Source: Rhodohalobacter mucosus (GTDB lineage: Bacteria; Bacteroidota; Rhodothermia; Balneolales; Balneolaceae). Taken from it: a DNA stretch of 64,000 nucleotides. Shown one piece after another: positions 55,719 to 63,529 of this stretch (the stretch's first letter is position 1; the number at the start of each line of letters is the position of its first letter). The position numbers and the translations under genes are program-made. The notes beneath the pieces are model-generated. The model made no database searches, was not told the origin of the DNA, and worked only from the letters and a program-made list of their open reading frames with translations. The DNA lies in assembly GCF_003150675.1 (NCBI RefSeq), contig NZ_QGGB01000008.1, positions 300,092 to 364,091 of the forward strand, written 5' to 3'.

Positions 55719-55845
55719 AATAACGGCTCAGTGCCTAAGCGGCGAATCTGTTAATTATATCTGTTTGGCATTTCTGCTGTGTGGCGACCAACTCAAAAAT
55801 AGGGCAAAAGGCCGAAACCGGTCAGCAGCAAACACTGGTTATGTG
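55719..55845 (-). repeat. attC-like element b (composite)
   Basis: A left half of the AAGCGGCGA type (TAACGGCTCAGTGCC at 55721) is joined to a nearly complete element with different arms (GGCATTTCTGCTG ... CAGCAGCAAACACTGGTTATG). It looks like a chimera of two cassettes' sites. Ends 7 bp before the PIN gene stop codon. Confidence 0.65.
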
Positions 55846-55851
55846 GAAATA

Positions 55852-56256
55852 TTATGAGTTAAGCACATCCAATGGTTTAGCACATCGCCCAGGAAACGAA
55901 CGAAGGATTTGATTGTCCATGGTTATCAGTTTGATATCCAGTTCTTCTGCAAGACTGATGAATTCACAGTCGTAGGAAGAGCAATTAGATTTATATGCCA
56001 GATCATAAACCTGAACTGAGTTCACATGAAATTCTCGTTCTTTCATCTGATTTTCTGCTTTCTCAGAGATTTGTAATGCTTCCGGCAGATCAATGAGTTT
56101 TTTTCTCATGTAAAGAATAACAACATTTCTGAACTCACTTTTCCACAATACCGGAGCAACCCAATCCGAATCCCATTGAAATAATTGCTCACAAATTTCA
56201 GTATGGTCTGAGGGTAACCAAAAGTGGGCGAGGACATTGGTGTCAACTACAATCAT
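55852..56256 (-). CDS. PIN-domain toxin (VapC/FitB-like)
   Basis: 134 aa. PIN acidic residues: Asp5 (MIVVDTNVLAHF), Glu of WKSEFRNVV, Asp of SYDCEFISLAE and Asp of ITMDNQIL. This makes a Mg-dependent ribonuclease, usually cutting tRNA or rRNA when unleashed. It overlaps the antitoxin gene by 4 bp and follows it, the normal vapBC order. The stop lies 6 bp from attC b. Confidence 0.9.
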   Translation of the reverse strand: MIVVDTNVLAHFWLPSDHTEICEQLFQWDSDWVAPVLWKSEFRNVVILYMRKKLIDLPEALQISEKAENQMKEREFHVNSVQVYDLAYKSNCSSYDCEFISLAEELDIKLITMDNQILRSFPGRCAKPLDVLNS

Positions 56257-56492
56257 GGTCTGCCTTGATCAATAGCGTCCTGAATTTCTTCAGAAGACAG
56301 GCTTCCTTTCACTTTCCTTCTCATTAACCGTGCTTGACGGAGAATTTCATCAGAAGAAACACGCATCGGCTCAACGGTTCGCTCCAAACAGGCTATAATT
56401 TCGCTGTTCATACTTCGATGTTGCGCTTCTGCCTGTTGCTTTAGCTTTTTGTAAAGAGGTTCTGGTATATTTTTAACTGTGATACTTGGCAT
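56253..56492 (-). CDS. Arc/FitA-type ribbon-helix-helix antitoxin
   Basis: 79 aa. RHH strand-helix-helix: MPSITVKNIPEPLYKKLKQQ, then AEAQHRSMNSEIIACLERTV, typical of FitA/Arc-like antitoxins. The C-terminal tail (SSEEIQDAIDQGRP) would occupy the toxin groove. It represses its own operon and neutralises the PIN toxin that follows. Confidence 0.88.
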   Translation of the reverse strand: MPSITVKNIPEPLYKKLKQQAEAQHRSMNSEIIACLERTVEPMRVSSDEILRQARLMRRKVKGSLSSEEIQDAIDQGRP

Positions 56493-56565
56493 AACCTTTA
56501 AAGTTTCATTATGGTGTAAATTTGAAACTAACTTAAAAGGGATAATATTGCAAGATGGTAAGCCA

Positions 56566-56654
56566 CATAGCGGTTCGGCAATTCTGCTGCGGGTTATTCA
56601 AATTAAATGACGAGCAACCAAAATAAACCCGTCAGCAGAAATTGCTTGTTATGT
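56566..56654 (-). repeat. attC-like element c
   Basis: Arms CGGTTCGGCAATTCTGCTGC / GTCAGCAGAAATTGCTTGTT pair almost completely; the left edge reads CATAGCGG (AAC lost to AGC). The inner part is shared with element g, which belongs to the second copy of the same HigBA cassette. The XRE stop is 8 bp to its right. Confidence 0.8.
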
Positions 56655-56661
56655 TTTGAAT

Positions 56662-56943
56662 TTACTGAATTTCGAGCTTAACCTTCTTGCCTAAGGCTTT
56701 TGCATACTTCGTAAGGGTACTGAGCTTGATATCCTCAGCATGGTTCTCCATCCTGGAAATTACGGATTTGGTGGTATTCAACTTCTCGGCAACATCAGCT
56801 TGTGTCACACCCATCTGTTCACGAGCCTGACGTAGGATGACACCAATTTTAAAGTTCAGATATCCTTCTTCGAAATTCTCCGCAAACTCCGGGCTTTCCG
56901 CTTTTTTCTTATCAATAAAAATTTCTAAATCGTCCTTCTTCAT
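56662..56943 (-). CDS. higA: XRE-family antitoxin, HigA-like (copy 1)
   Basis: 93 aa. The helix-turn-helix reads GVILRQAREQMGVTQADVAE, then KLNTTKSVISRMENHAEDIK, preceded by DDLEIFIDKKKAESPEFAEN, a region often found in HigA-like antitoxins. It binds its own promoter and the RelE-type toxin. It follows the toxin gene with a 4-bp overlap; the toxin-first order is typical for HigBA. Nearly the same as the copy at 59688-59969 (Pro/Leu difference at 18). Confidence 0.88.
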   Translation of the reverse strand: MKKDDLEIFIDKKKAESPEFAENFEEGYLNFKIGVILRQAREQMGVTQADVAEKLNTTKSVISRMENHAEDIKLSTLTKYAKALGKKVKLEIQ

Positions 56944-57290
56944 TGTCCTTTCCTCCGGTAATAATCTCGCTTCCGCTCTTCGGCGGTTTCAATTTCTTGT
57001 TTTGGGACTTTGTTCGTTTTCTTGGCAAATCCACTGGTTAATACAATCAACATCGGACCATCAAAGAAACCGAGTAATCGAAATGTGTTATTGCCAATCG
57101 TTGCACGGACTTCCCAAATGTCATCCGTGCTTTTGAGCTTTTTCAAGTACTGCGTTGGCACCTGTTCCAAATCCCGAACCACACGTAACGTCCAGGCAAT
57201 CTTTTTGGAATGCTTATCTGGAAGATCGTTTAAAAAATCTTCCACCGGACAGTTACCGAATTCAGTCCTGTAGAACTTGATAACACGCAT
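56940..57290 (-). CDS. higB: RelE/HigB-family toxin (copy 1)
   Basis: 116 aa. MRVIKFYRTEFGNCPVEDFL, then NDLPDKHSKKIAWTLRVVRD, KSTDDIWEVRATIGNNTFRL and GFFDGPMLIVLTSGFAKKTN. This is the phage-Gp49/HigB subgroup of RelE: ribosome-dependent mRNA cleavage. The 'W-E-x-R' and 'HGF-x-K-K' regions align with its active site. It is the first gene of the unit, about 95 bp after element d. A near-identical copy lies at 59966-60316. Confidence 0.88.
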   Translation of the reverse strand: MRVIKFYRTEFGNCPVEDFLNDLPDKHSKKIAWTLRVVRDLEQVPTQYLKKLKSTDDIWEVRATIGNNTFRLLGFFDGPMLIVLTSGFAKKTNKVPKQEIETAEERKRDYYRRKGQ

Positions 57291-57385
57291 AACTCAAAGT
57301 TAGCATATATGCGAACTTCTGCAAGTAGAAAATTTTTAGAAAAAGGCGAAGGGATATCTTATTAGGAGAGTAGCTTATTGAGAAA

Positions 57386-57519
57386 CATAACGGCCTGGCG
57401 TTTAAGCGGTTTTGTCTTTTACGGCTAATAATCTGGGAAAAAGCAAGAGATACCGCAACTTTTAAGATTTTTTATTACCAACTTTGAGCGGCAAAATCCG
57501 GTTGAAACGCTGGTTATAG
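57386..57519 (-). repeat. attC-like element d
   Basis: Arms CATAACGGCCTGGCGTTTAA then GCGGTTTTGTC, and right arm GCAAAATCCGGTTGAAACGC then TGGTTATAG. The long centre is about 70 nt. Ends 8 bp before the PIN stop codon. Confidence 0.75.
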
Positions 57520-57526
57520 CCCAGAC

Positions 57527-57928
57527 TCACTTTTGCACAAGCTCCCAAAACTCCCTTGGTGTTACAATTCTCAATTGTGGTACTTGTTTTGAAATAGTTA
57601 AAAGGTCTTTATCTCCGGTAACCAGGATATCTGCTTTTGCTCTTAATGCTGATTCCAATACCCATCGGTCATCTTCATCCCTGACTTTTACTTCAGAAGG
57701 GTTATCAGGTATAGGTTCAACGTGATGATTTCGAAGAAATTGAAGGACATCGGAAACTTTTCTTTTGGGAACCTTGAGTTTTGTAGTCAGCACCCTTTGT
57801 AACTCTAGTAATACAAATTCTCCTGTCATCAATTGATGGTCAGCAAGTATGATTTCAAGCAGATCCGCACACAATCCTCTTGCCGTAAATGCGCTGACCA
57901 ATACGTTGGTATCGGCAAATATTTTCAT
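57527..57928 (-). CDS. PIN-domain toxin (TIGR00305-like)
   Basis: 133 aa. PIN Asp5 (MKIFADTNVLVSAFTARGLC), Glu of TGEFVLLELQRV, Asp pair of RDEDDRWVLESAL and Asp of ILVTGDKDLLTI; ends REFWELV. The 'DEDD-x-x-VLE-x-A' motif marks the COG1569/TIGR00305 PIN family, type II toxins. Preceded on the minus strand by the RHH antitoxin with an 87-bp gap. Confidence 0.9.
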   Translation of the reverse strand: MKIFADTNVLVSAFTARGLCADLLEIILADHQLMTGEFVLLELQRVLTTKLKVPKRKVSDVLQFLRNHHVEPIPDNPSEVKVRDEDDRWVLESALRAKADILVTGDKDLLTISKQVPQLRIVTPREFWELVQK

Positions 57929-58015
57929 GATACACTCCAGGCTGAGAATTGGGCGATGGGATATATAACGTTATTGGAGTGCACTGTGAGACTATAAAAA
58001 TCAAATTTAAAATCC

Positions 58016-58234
58016 TCACGAAACTTCCCTGAAAACATCTTCATCAGTTAACCATCCTTGCGCTTCTCCGTAGGGCAAAAGTTCTTTACGCAGTTGTTGA
58101 AAGGATTCGATAGATAACTGACGCCTGAGGGCATCCCGAACCAATTCACTTTTGGGGCGCCCGGTACGTTTAGCGGCCTGCTCAAGAAGTTGTTCAAGAT
58201 CTTTGTCGATGCGAATAGAAAGTGTTGTATTCAT
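58016..58234 (-). CDS. CopG/RHH antitoxin
   Basis: 72 aa. MNTTLSIRIDKDLEQLLEQA then AKRTGRPKSELVRDALRRQL is a textbook ribbon-helix-helix repressor. The tail (YGEAQGWLTDEDVFREVS) would bind the toxin. Partner of the PIN gene that follows on the same strand; both lie in one cassette between attC e and d. Confidence 0.88.
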   Translation of the reverse strand: MNTTLSIRIDKDLEQLLEQAAKRTGRPKSELVRDALRRQLSIESFQQLRKELLPYGEAQGWLTDEDVFREVS

Positions 58235-58306
58235 AGTAGTATATTAAATGTATTACAATGTAATACAATTACAACGAATGGGCAACAATAGTAGTATTTA
58301 GAAGGG

Positions 58307-58397
58307 CTATAACGGCTCAGCGTTTAAACGGCGAGTCTGGTTGTTAAAATTAAAGACCCGAACCGCGTTCGAGTCCGTTTGAAACGCCTTGTTATAC
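58307..58397 (-). repeat. attC-like element e
   Basis: TATAACGGCTCAGCGTTTAA then ACGGCGAGTC; right arm GAGTCCGTTTGAAACGCCTT then GTTATACC. Good arm pairing with a central hairpin. The four-helix gene stop is 7 bp to its right. Confidence 0.8.
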
Positions 58398-58403
58398 CAA
58401 CTA

Positions 58404-58793
58404 CTAGACTATTTGGCTTCTGCCAATGTTTGCAAAATAGGCAACAGAAAAACTAAGAGCGCCCCCAATGGCAGCCATAAGTCCAAGTCTCCATATGTGT
58501 CCCCAAATAGGAATGTCTAAAATTGTGCCTGCGTCATAAATTCCGATAAATAGGTACAGTATGATAGTCGCTACCATAAATGTCAGAAATGATGTGGTAA
58601 ATCGCTTAGAGAAAGCAGACCATTGTACTGCTCGCAGGGCAGCAAAAGTTGCTATTATCAGAGCGGTATAGGGAATAAAGATGGCAAGTCCTTTTGTAGT
58701 AACAATAGTTGTTACAATAAGTGCTGCACCACCAAGAACTCCTAAAGCAAGTGAAACTGGGAAGGGTTTAAGAGCACTCTTGAAGTTTTTCAT
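58404..58793 (-). CDS. four-helix membrane protein (cassette gene)
   Basis: 129 aa from ATG 58793-58791 (MKNFKSALKPFPVSLALGVL); upstream frame lies within attC f and is not coding. Four membrane helices: ALGVLGGAALIVTTIVT, LAIFIPYTALIIATFAALRA, FTTSFLTFMVATIILYLFIG and IWRLGLMAAIGGALSFSVAY. No family recognised. A single-gene cassette. Confidence 0.65.
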   Translation of the reverse strand: MKNFKSALKPFPVSLALGVLGGAALIVTTIVTTKGLAIFIPYTALIIATFAALRAVQWSAFSKRFTTSFLTFMVATIILYLFIGIYDAGTILDIPIWGHIWRLGLMAAIGGALSFSVAYFANIGRSQIV

Positions 58794-58824
58794 ATTCTTG
58801 CTCCTAGATTTTAAGTGATAGTTG

Positions 58825-58914
58825 GTATAACGGCTTGGTGTTTCTGCGACCGGGCTATGAACTTGTAAGTCAAACAAGAAACCGGAACCGGTCCGCAGGA
58901 AACACTTGTTAACG
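58825..58914 (-). repeat. attC-like element f
   Basis: GTATAACGGCTTGGTGTTTC then TGCGACCGGGC; right arm GGTCCGCAGGAAACACTTGT then TAACG. The RelE-type toxin's TAA stop lies inside its GTTAAC end. Confidence 0.8.
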
Positions 58915-59214
58915 CAACCCCGCACTTGATTTAGGTGGATTCTGCCTAACATGCCACACAGTCTGAATATAGATCGTATTATCTTCTTTACGTATACGGT
59001 ATATTACCCTATAGTTTCCGAATATCAATTCACGCAAAGTTGGCTCATTATATTCTGGCACAATCCGCCCTGACTCGGGTTGCTCAATAAGCTGATCAGT
59101 TTTCTTAATCACTTTCAAAGCCCACTTTTCAGCAGTTGCTACATCATCTTTAGCAATGTAGTCGACAAACTTGTTTAGCTTGTGCAATGCCTGATTGGTC
59201 CAGACTATTTCCAC
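58909..59214 (-). CDS. RelE/ParE-family toxin
   Basis: 101 aa. MEIVWTNQALHKLNKFVDYI, then AKDDVATAEKWALKVIKKTD, ESGRIVPEYNEPTLRELIFG and NYRVIYRIRKEDNTIYIQTV with WHVRQNP. This is the ParE/RelE fold with the 'Y-R-V-I-Y-R' strand and the terminal 'W-H-x-R'. It inhibits translation or gyrase; which is not clear. Overlaps the antitoxin by 10 bp. Stop codon within attC f. Confidence 0.88.
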   Translation of the reverse strand: MEIVWTNQALHKLNKFVDYIAKDDVATAEKWALKVIKKTDQLIEQPESGRIVPEYNEPTLRELIFGNYRVIYRIRKEDNTIYIQTVWHVRQNPPKSSAGLR

Positions 59215-59498
59215 TTAGCCAGGTTTTCTTTAATCCGTTTTTTAGCTTCTTCATGCGAAACGACTTCTCCTCTTGCAATTTGGCGTTCCGCTTCAATCAG
59301 CTCTTCCATCAAATCGATTTTATCAACCATACGCTGATACTCAGATACATCCACTAAAACAGCCGCACTTTTTCCGTGCTGTGTTAAAACAATGGATCGC
59401 TTCTGCTTTTTGATTCGGTCAATGAAATCCGCTGCGTGTTTCCGGAATTCGGAAAGCGGTTGAATGTCTTGGTCTATTTCAATTCGCGCTGTGGCCAT
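59205..59498 (-). CDS. Phd/YefM-family antitoxin
   Basis: 97 aa. PLSEFRKHAADFIDRIKKQK then RSIVLTQHGKSAAVLVDVSE then YQRMVDKIDL is the Phd/YefM dimerisation and DNA-binding fold. The C-terminus (AKKRIKENLAKW) binds the toxin. Antitoxin-first order relative to the RelE-like gene, with a 10-bp overlap. Its start is about 90 bp from attC g. Confidence 0.88.
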   Translation of the reverse strand: MATARIEIDQDIQPLSEFRKHAADFIDRIKKQKRSIVLTQHGKSAAVLVDVSEYQRMVDKIDLMEELIEAERQIARGEVVSHEEAKKRIKENLAKWK

Positions 59499-59590
59499 AA
59501 CGATTTGGTTTTCTTTTAAACGTATCTTTAATGTACAATATTAATACATAATGAGTTAACGAAAAAAAGGAAGTGTAATGGAGAAGGGTG

Positions 59591-59680
59591 CGTTAACGGT
59601 TCGGCAATTCTGCTGCGGGTTATTCAAATTAAATGACGAGCAACCAAAATAAACCCGTCAGCAGAAATTGCTTGTTATGT
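59591..59680 (-). repeat. attC-like element g
   Basis: CGTTAACGGTTCGGCAATTC then TGCTGCGGG; right arm CCCGTCAGCAGAAATTGCTT then GTTATG. Centre and arms are the same as element c except the first bases, where g keeps GTTAAC. The XRE stop is 8 bp to its right. Confidence 0.85.
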
Positions 59681-59687
59681 TTTGAAT

Positions 59688-59969
59688 TTACTGAATTTCG
59701 AGCTTAACCTTCTTGCCTAAGGCTTTTGCATATTTCGTAAGGGTACTGAGCTTGATATCCTCAGCATGGTTCTCCATCCTGGAAATTACGGATTTGGTGG
59801 TGTTCAACTTCTCGGCAACATCAGCTTGTGTCACACCCATCTGTTCACGAGCCTGACGAAGGATGACTCCAATTTTAAAGTTCAGATATCCTTCTTCGAA
59901 ATTCTCCGCAAACTCCAGGCTTTCCGCTTTTTTCTTATCGATAAAAATTTCTAAATCGTCCTTTTTCAT
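59688..59969 (-). CDS. higA: XRE-family antitoxin, HigA-like (copy 2)
   Basis: 93 aa, with the same helix-turn-helix as the copy at 56662 (GVTQADVAEKLNTTKSVISR). Only residue 18 differs (Leu instead of Pro). Paired with the downstream-coordinate RelE/HigB gene, 4-bp overlap. Confidence 0.88.
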   Translation of the reverse strand: MKKDDLEIFIDKKKAESLEFAENFEEGYLNFKIGVILRQAREQMGVTQADVAEKLNTTKSVISRMENHAEDIKLSTLTKYAKALGKKVKLEIQ

Positions 59970-60316
59970 TGTCCTTTCCTCCGGTAATAATCACGTTTCC
60001 GCTCTTCGGCGATTTCAATTTCCTGTTTAGGGACCTTGTTCGACTTTTTGGCAAATCCACTGGTTAATACGATTAACTCCGGTCCATCAATGAAACCGAG
60101 AAGCCGAAATGTGTTGTTGCCTAATGTTGCACGAACTTCCCAAATATCATCCGTGCTTTTAAGCTTTTTCAGGTACTGAGTTGGTACCTGTTCCAGATCC
60201 CGAACCACACGTAATGTCCAGGCAATCTTTTTGGATTGTTTATCGGGAAGATCGTTCAAAAAATCTTCCACCGGACAATTACCGGATTCAGTCCTGTAGA
60301 ACTTAATAACGCGCAT
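59966..60316 (-). CDS. higB: RelE/HigB-family toxin (copy 2)
   Basis: 116 aa. It begins MRVIKFYRTESGNCPVEDFL and differs from copy 1 at scattered positions (Ser/Phe11, Gln/His27, Ile-Asp/Phe-Asp, Glu/Met, Ser/Thr). Those differences are spread, so the copies are diverging rather than freshly duplicated. Same RelE-HigB fold. About 95 bp from attC h. Confidence 0.88.
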   Translation of the reverse strand: MRVIKFYRTESGNCPVEDFLNDLPDKQSKKIAWTLRVVRDLEQVPTQYLKKLKSTDDIWEVRATLGNNTFRLLGFIDGPELIVLTSGFAKKSNKVPKQEIEIAEERKRDYYRRKGQ

Positions 60317-60409
60317 GAAACAAAGTTAGCATATATGCGAACATTGTCAAGCAAAAAATTTGTCGGTGAAGCTGAGAAATGTTTAAAAAGGAGAGTGCTT
60401 ATAGAGAAA

Positions 60410-60535
60410 CATAACGACATGGCGCATAAGGTGCGCACGGATGAATGTTGATTTATTAAATAATGAACTAGAAGCTAAAAAGCCAAAAGTTGGCAAGACC
60501 AGGCGAGGTGCGTCCCCTTAATGCGCGGGTTATAT
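60410..60535 (-). repeat. attC-like element h
   Basis: CATAACGACATGGCGCATAA then GGTGCGCACGG; right arm GCGAGGTGCGTCCCCTTAAT then GCGCGGGTTAT. Different arm family from c/g and e; resembles element k. The amidohydrolase TGA falls at its right edge. Confidence 0.75.
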
Positions 60536-61482
60536 CATTTACAAAGACCAGGTTGCTCCATAAATTTGGCAGCATTATTACAAAAAATACCGGATTTTTC
60601 TTCTTCTGTTAGAAAATCTGCTGATTCGATAGAAGCTATTGAAACCTCGTACGGTGCTCCATCTGTGCCAAACATTACTCGATCAATAAGTCCGTTTATT
60701 TTATATTCTCTTAGTAGATCATGAAAACCCTTTCTTGGCATCGCTACTTGATAAGGGGTAAGATCTACCATAATATTTGGATATTGTTGGAGTAATAAAA
60801 CTAAGGTTGGTATCCACTTAATATTCGCATGCATAATGTGAAGTCGAAGATCTGGGAATTTCACTAATATTTCTTCCAGTTCAAATGGATCTCCAAACGA
60901 CAATCTAAAATCAGGACAGCAATTTTGTGCAGTGAGCGGAGGGGCACCTTGAAGATGAACAGCCACCGGAATATCCAATTCTTCTGCTAATTCAAAATAA
61001 GGCATCATTCTTTCATCGTTATATGGAATACCTGCATACGGATTCGTCAACTCACCCATGACCTCGTATGTACCTGTTTCAAATTGTTCTCTAAGCCAAT
61101 TAATATGAGGAAACGATTGATTATTTGGGAAACAAGGTCCATATCCCTGATTCGGAGGATTACCATCAATGCAAGGGAAGAAAGCACCAGAAATCATTCG
61201 ATCTCCGGCTATGGATTTCCAGTAGGTAACAAAACGATGTGGACCACTGGCCACAATACGAACAATATTCAGTGAATCAGCTGTTGAAAGACGATTTTTT
61301 AAGTACGTTGTATTTTCAGGCGCCTCCGGGCCAGCCTGTACCACATTCCAGGCGTGTTCATGCATATCTATGATAGGTCGCTGCTGAGCTTGAAGTGTAT
61401 TTATCCAAATCAGAGAAATAATAAATAGAATTAAGTGTTTAGCCACATTAATTGTTTTTTTAATTAAATAACGACATTGCAT
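60535..61482 (-). CDS. amidohydrolase family 2, exported (cassette gene)
   Basis: 315 aa. Signal-type N-terminus (HLILFIISLIWINTLQAQQ) preceded by a basic MQCRYLIKKTINVAK; a GTG at 61446 is an alternative start. IIDMHEHAWNVV (HxH), VAVHLQGAPPLTAQ, LRLHIMHANIKWIPTL and RVMFGTDGAPYEVSIA with LTEEEKSGIFCNNAAKFM. It is a paralogue of the chromosomal gene at 14613-15623. Substrate unknown. It shares one long cassette with the next gene. Confidence 0.85.
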   Translation of the reverse strand: MQCRYLIKKTINVAKHLILFIISLIWINTLQAQQRPIIDMHEHAWNVVQAGPEAPENTTYLKNRLSTADSLNIVRIVASGPHRFVTYWKSIAGDRMISGAFFPCIDGNPPNQGYGPCFPNNQSFPHINWLREQFETGTYEVMGELTNPYAGIPYNDERMMPYFELAEELDIPVAVHLQGAPPLTAQNCCPDFRLSFGDPFELEEILVKFPDLRLHIMHANIKWIPTLVLLLQQYPNIMVDLTPYQVAMPRKGFHDLLREYKINGLIDRVMFGTDGAPYEVSIASIESADFLTEEEKSGIFCNNAAKFMEQPGLCK

Positions 61483-61607
61483 ATAAACTGCAAGTGATAA
61501 AGTTTTGATTTAAATAAAAATACGTACAACAAACTAAAAAGCCCGAAAATGGTAAAACCTCTCTCAATGTGATGATTATAAGCTTGGAATAGTGAGAGAT
61601 TTTAATA

Positions 61608-63005
61608 TTAATTGTTATAGAATTCCTCGACTTCAGCAAGTAGATTGCTTAGTGTGACGCTGTCAAAGTAATTGCCATTACTAAGGACACCATAAATATT
61701 TCTAGTGTGACTAATATCTTCTATAGGGTTTTGATTTAGAATAACCAGATCCGCCAACTTATTTTCTTCCACGGTTCCGAGCGAATCAGTTGCATTTATA
61801 TAAATAGCTGGATTCAGTGTTGCAGTTTTAAGGGCTTCTGTTGGTGTCAGGCCAGCTTCCACCAACATTTTCAATTCTTCGTGTAGACTAAATCCATCAT
61901 ATACGAAAGGGTTTGAAAAACCGATATCTGTTCCTGCCAGTATCCCAACTCCGGCACTATGGGCTGGTTTAATTCTTTTCTTTACTAGATTAAAAACTTC
62001 ATCATAGTAGGAATGAGCTTCGGGTGGTGGTCCTTGCCATTCTTTCCAGTCAACATATTTTTTTCTTTCATCTTCAATTTCTAAAGTATCAGAAGATGAA
62101 AATAAAGCAAGTCCTTGATTAATGGTCAGCGTTGGAGTTATCCATACCTGGTTTTCTCTCAGTAATTCAAAAAAATCATTTGCCGACTCTTCATGGTTAT
62201 CGCCAAACATAGTTCTGTATTCGGAACCGGAAAGTTCACCGTCTTCTACTAAGGAATCTGCCCTGCTGGAATAAGCAGGAATTAGTTCAAAACCATGTTC
62301 AAGTGATTTAATACCCGACTGTGCAATAGCTGACAAAGGAGTATTAACTGGGAAGTGGCCAGCAAAATCAATATCATTTTTTTGGCAATAAGCTGATATA
62401 GTCATATATGATTCAGGTGAAAGAACAGAATACACCTTTATAAAATCGGCCTTTGTATGAGACATGATTGAATCTATAGCTGCAGTTGCCTGCTGAGGAT
62501 TCTGGATGGCCTTCACCACATCGGGCCAGTTCCATACTGGAGGATCACCATCCAGAGCCTGTGTTGTGTAGATAAACCGTTGAGGCAGATAATCCCTGTT
62601 TCTGACTTTTTCTCTGAATGTTTCTGCAGCTTCTTCTATGGTGTACCCCATCTCGCGAAAACCGGTTACTCCATTGGCAATCATGAGTTTGTTGCTCAGA
62701 TTCATTCGATAAGATAACGAATCTATATTTGTTGAAAATATATGAGTGTGCATGTCCCATAAACCGGGAATCAGATATTTGCCAGTACCGTCAATAACAT
62801 CACCTCCAAACACAGTATTTTGATATTCCGAAATAGAGGTAATTTTGTTTCCTTGAATTACTACATCTTGTGACTCAATAATTCTCCCTTGCCGGACATT
62901 AACGACATTGACATTTTCTATTTTTAAGTTACCTTCTCTTGGTGTTTGGCAACTAACGATTATGATAACAGTAAATCCTACAAGAATAGAGCTTAGCGCA
63001 TTCAT
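61608..63005 (-). CDS. amidohydrolase lipoprotein (imidazolonepropionase-like)
   Basis: 465 aa from ATG 63005-63003 (MNALSSILVGFTVIIIVSC), with a lipobox-like VSCQ. Metal-site HTH: YLIPGLWDMHTHIFST, Lys of DFIKVYSVLSPE, His of FAGHFPVNTPLSA and KSLEHGFELIPA, Asp of GILAGTDIGFSNPFVYDGFS. Ends PTEALKTATLNPAIYINATD then LADLVILNQNPIEDISHTR. Family: prolidase/imidazolonepropionase-like hydrolases acting on peptides or cyclic amides. Together with the preceding gene it forms one 2.6-kb cassette, much longer than its neighbours. Confidence 0.88.
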   Translation of the reverse strand: MNALSSILVGFTVIIIVSCQTPREGNLKIENVNVVNVRQGRIIESQDVVIQGNKITSISEYQNTVFGGDVIDGTGKYLIPGLWDMHTHIFSTNIDSLSYRMNLSNKLMIANGVTGFREMGYTIEEAAETFREKVRNRDYLPQRFIYTTQALDGDPPVWNWPDVVKAIQNPQQATAAIDSIMSHTKADFIKVYSVLSPESYMTISAYCQKNDIDFAGHFPVNTPLSAIAQSGIKSLEHGFELIPAYSSRADSLVEDGELSGSEYRTMFGDNHEESANDFFELLRENQVWITPTLTINQGLALFSSSDTLEIEDERKKYVDWKEWQGPPPEAHSYYDEVFNLVKKRIKPAHSAGVGILAGTDIGFSNPFVYDGFSLHEELKMLVEAGLTPTEALKTATLNPAIYINATDSLGTVEENKLADLVILNQNPIEDISHTRNIYGVLSNGNYFDSVTLSNLLAEVEEFYNN

Positions 63006-63088
63006 ATCAAGTGTTAAATCATTTTTTACAAAAAAAAAATATTTTGTAAAAAATGCCAGATAAATCAAATGGCTTAAATCTGTAGATT

Positions 63089-63174
63089 TGTAACGGTTTG
63101 GCGGTTGTGCGTTGAGTAGAAGATTTTTATAGGTCTTAAATTCTGATCTCGTCCGCACGAACCGCTTGTTAATG
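63089..63174 (-). repeat. attC-like element i
   Basis: TGTAACGGTTTGGCGGTTGT then GCGTTGAG; right arm CTCGTCCGCACGAACCGCTT then GTTAATG. Well-paired arms, CGGTT-GCG against CGC-AACCG. The HepT stop is 11 bp to its right. Confidence 0.8.
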
Positions 63175-63184
63175 GCCGATTCGA

Positions 63185-63529
63185 TTAATGGTTAGACTTG
63201 ATAAGCTCTTCAACTTTTGTTTTTAGATCCAAAATATCTTCTGTTGTCACAACCCAAATCATTTCAAGGGTAACACCAAAATACTCATGTATGATGATGT
63301 CTCTTATACCAGCAATCTGACGCCAGGGGATATCAGGATGATTTTCTCGAATTTCTTCAGGCAGGTGCTTTACAGCTTCCCCAATAATTTCCAGTCTTCG
63401 GAGTACAGCATCCTGTTTTTCTACATTTTTATAAAACTCATTTTCAGAAACACCATCAAGAAATGTCTGGATATGTTTAATACTCTCTAAAATGTCCTGA
63501 AGATAGACATCTGGCTTTCTTTTGCTCAT
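63185..63529 (-). CDS. hepT: HepT-like HEPN ribonuclease toxin
   Basis: 114 aa. The HEPN RNase motif R-x4-H is in GIRDIIIHEYFGV (RDIIIH), preceded by LRRLEIIGEAVKHLPEEIRE. HepT cuts RNA unless modified by its partner. It is the second gene of the pair, overlapping MntA by 4 bp. A Tyr follows the motif (HEYF), the residue that MntA adenylylates in characterised systems. Confidence 0.92.
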   Translation of the reverse strand: MSKRKPDVYLQDILESIKHIQTFLDGVSENEFYKNVEKQDAVLRRLEIIGEAVKHLPEEIRENHPDIPWRQIAGIRDIIIHEYFGVTLEMIWVVTTEDILDLKTKVEELIKSNH

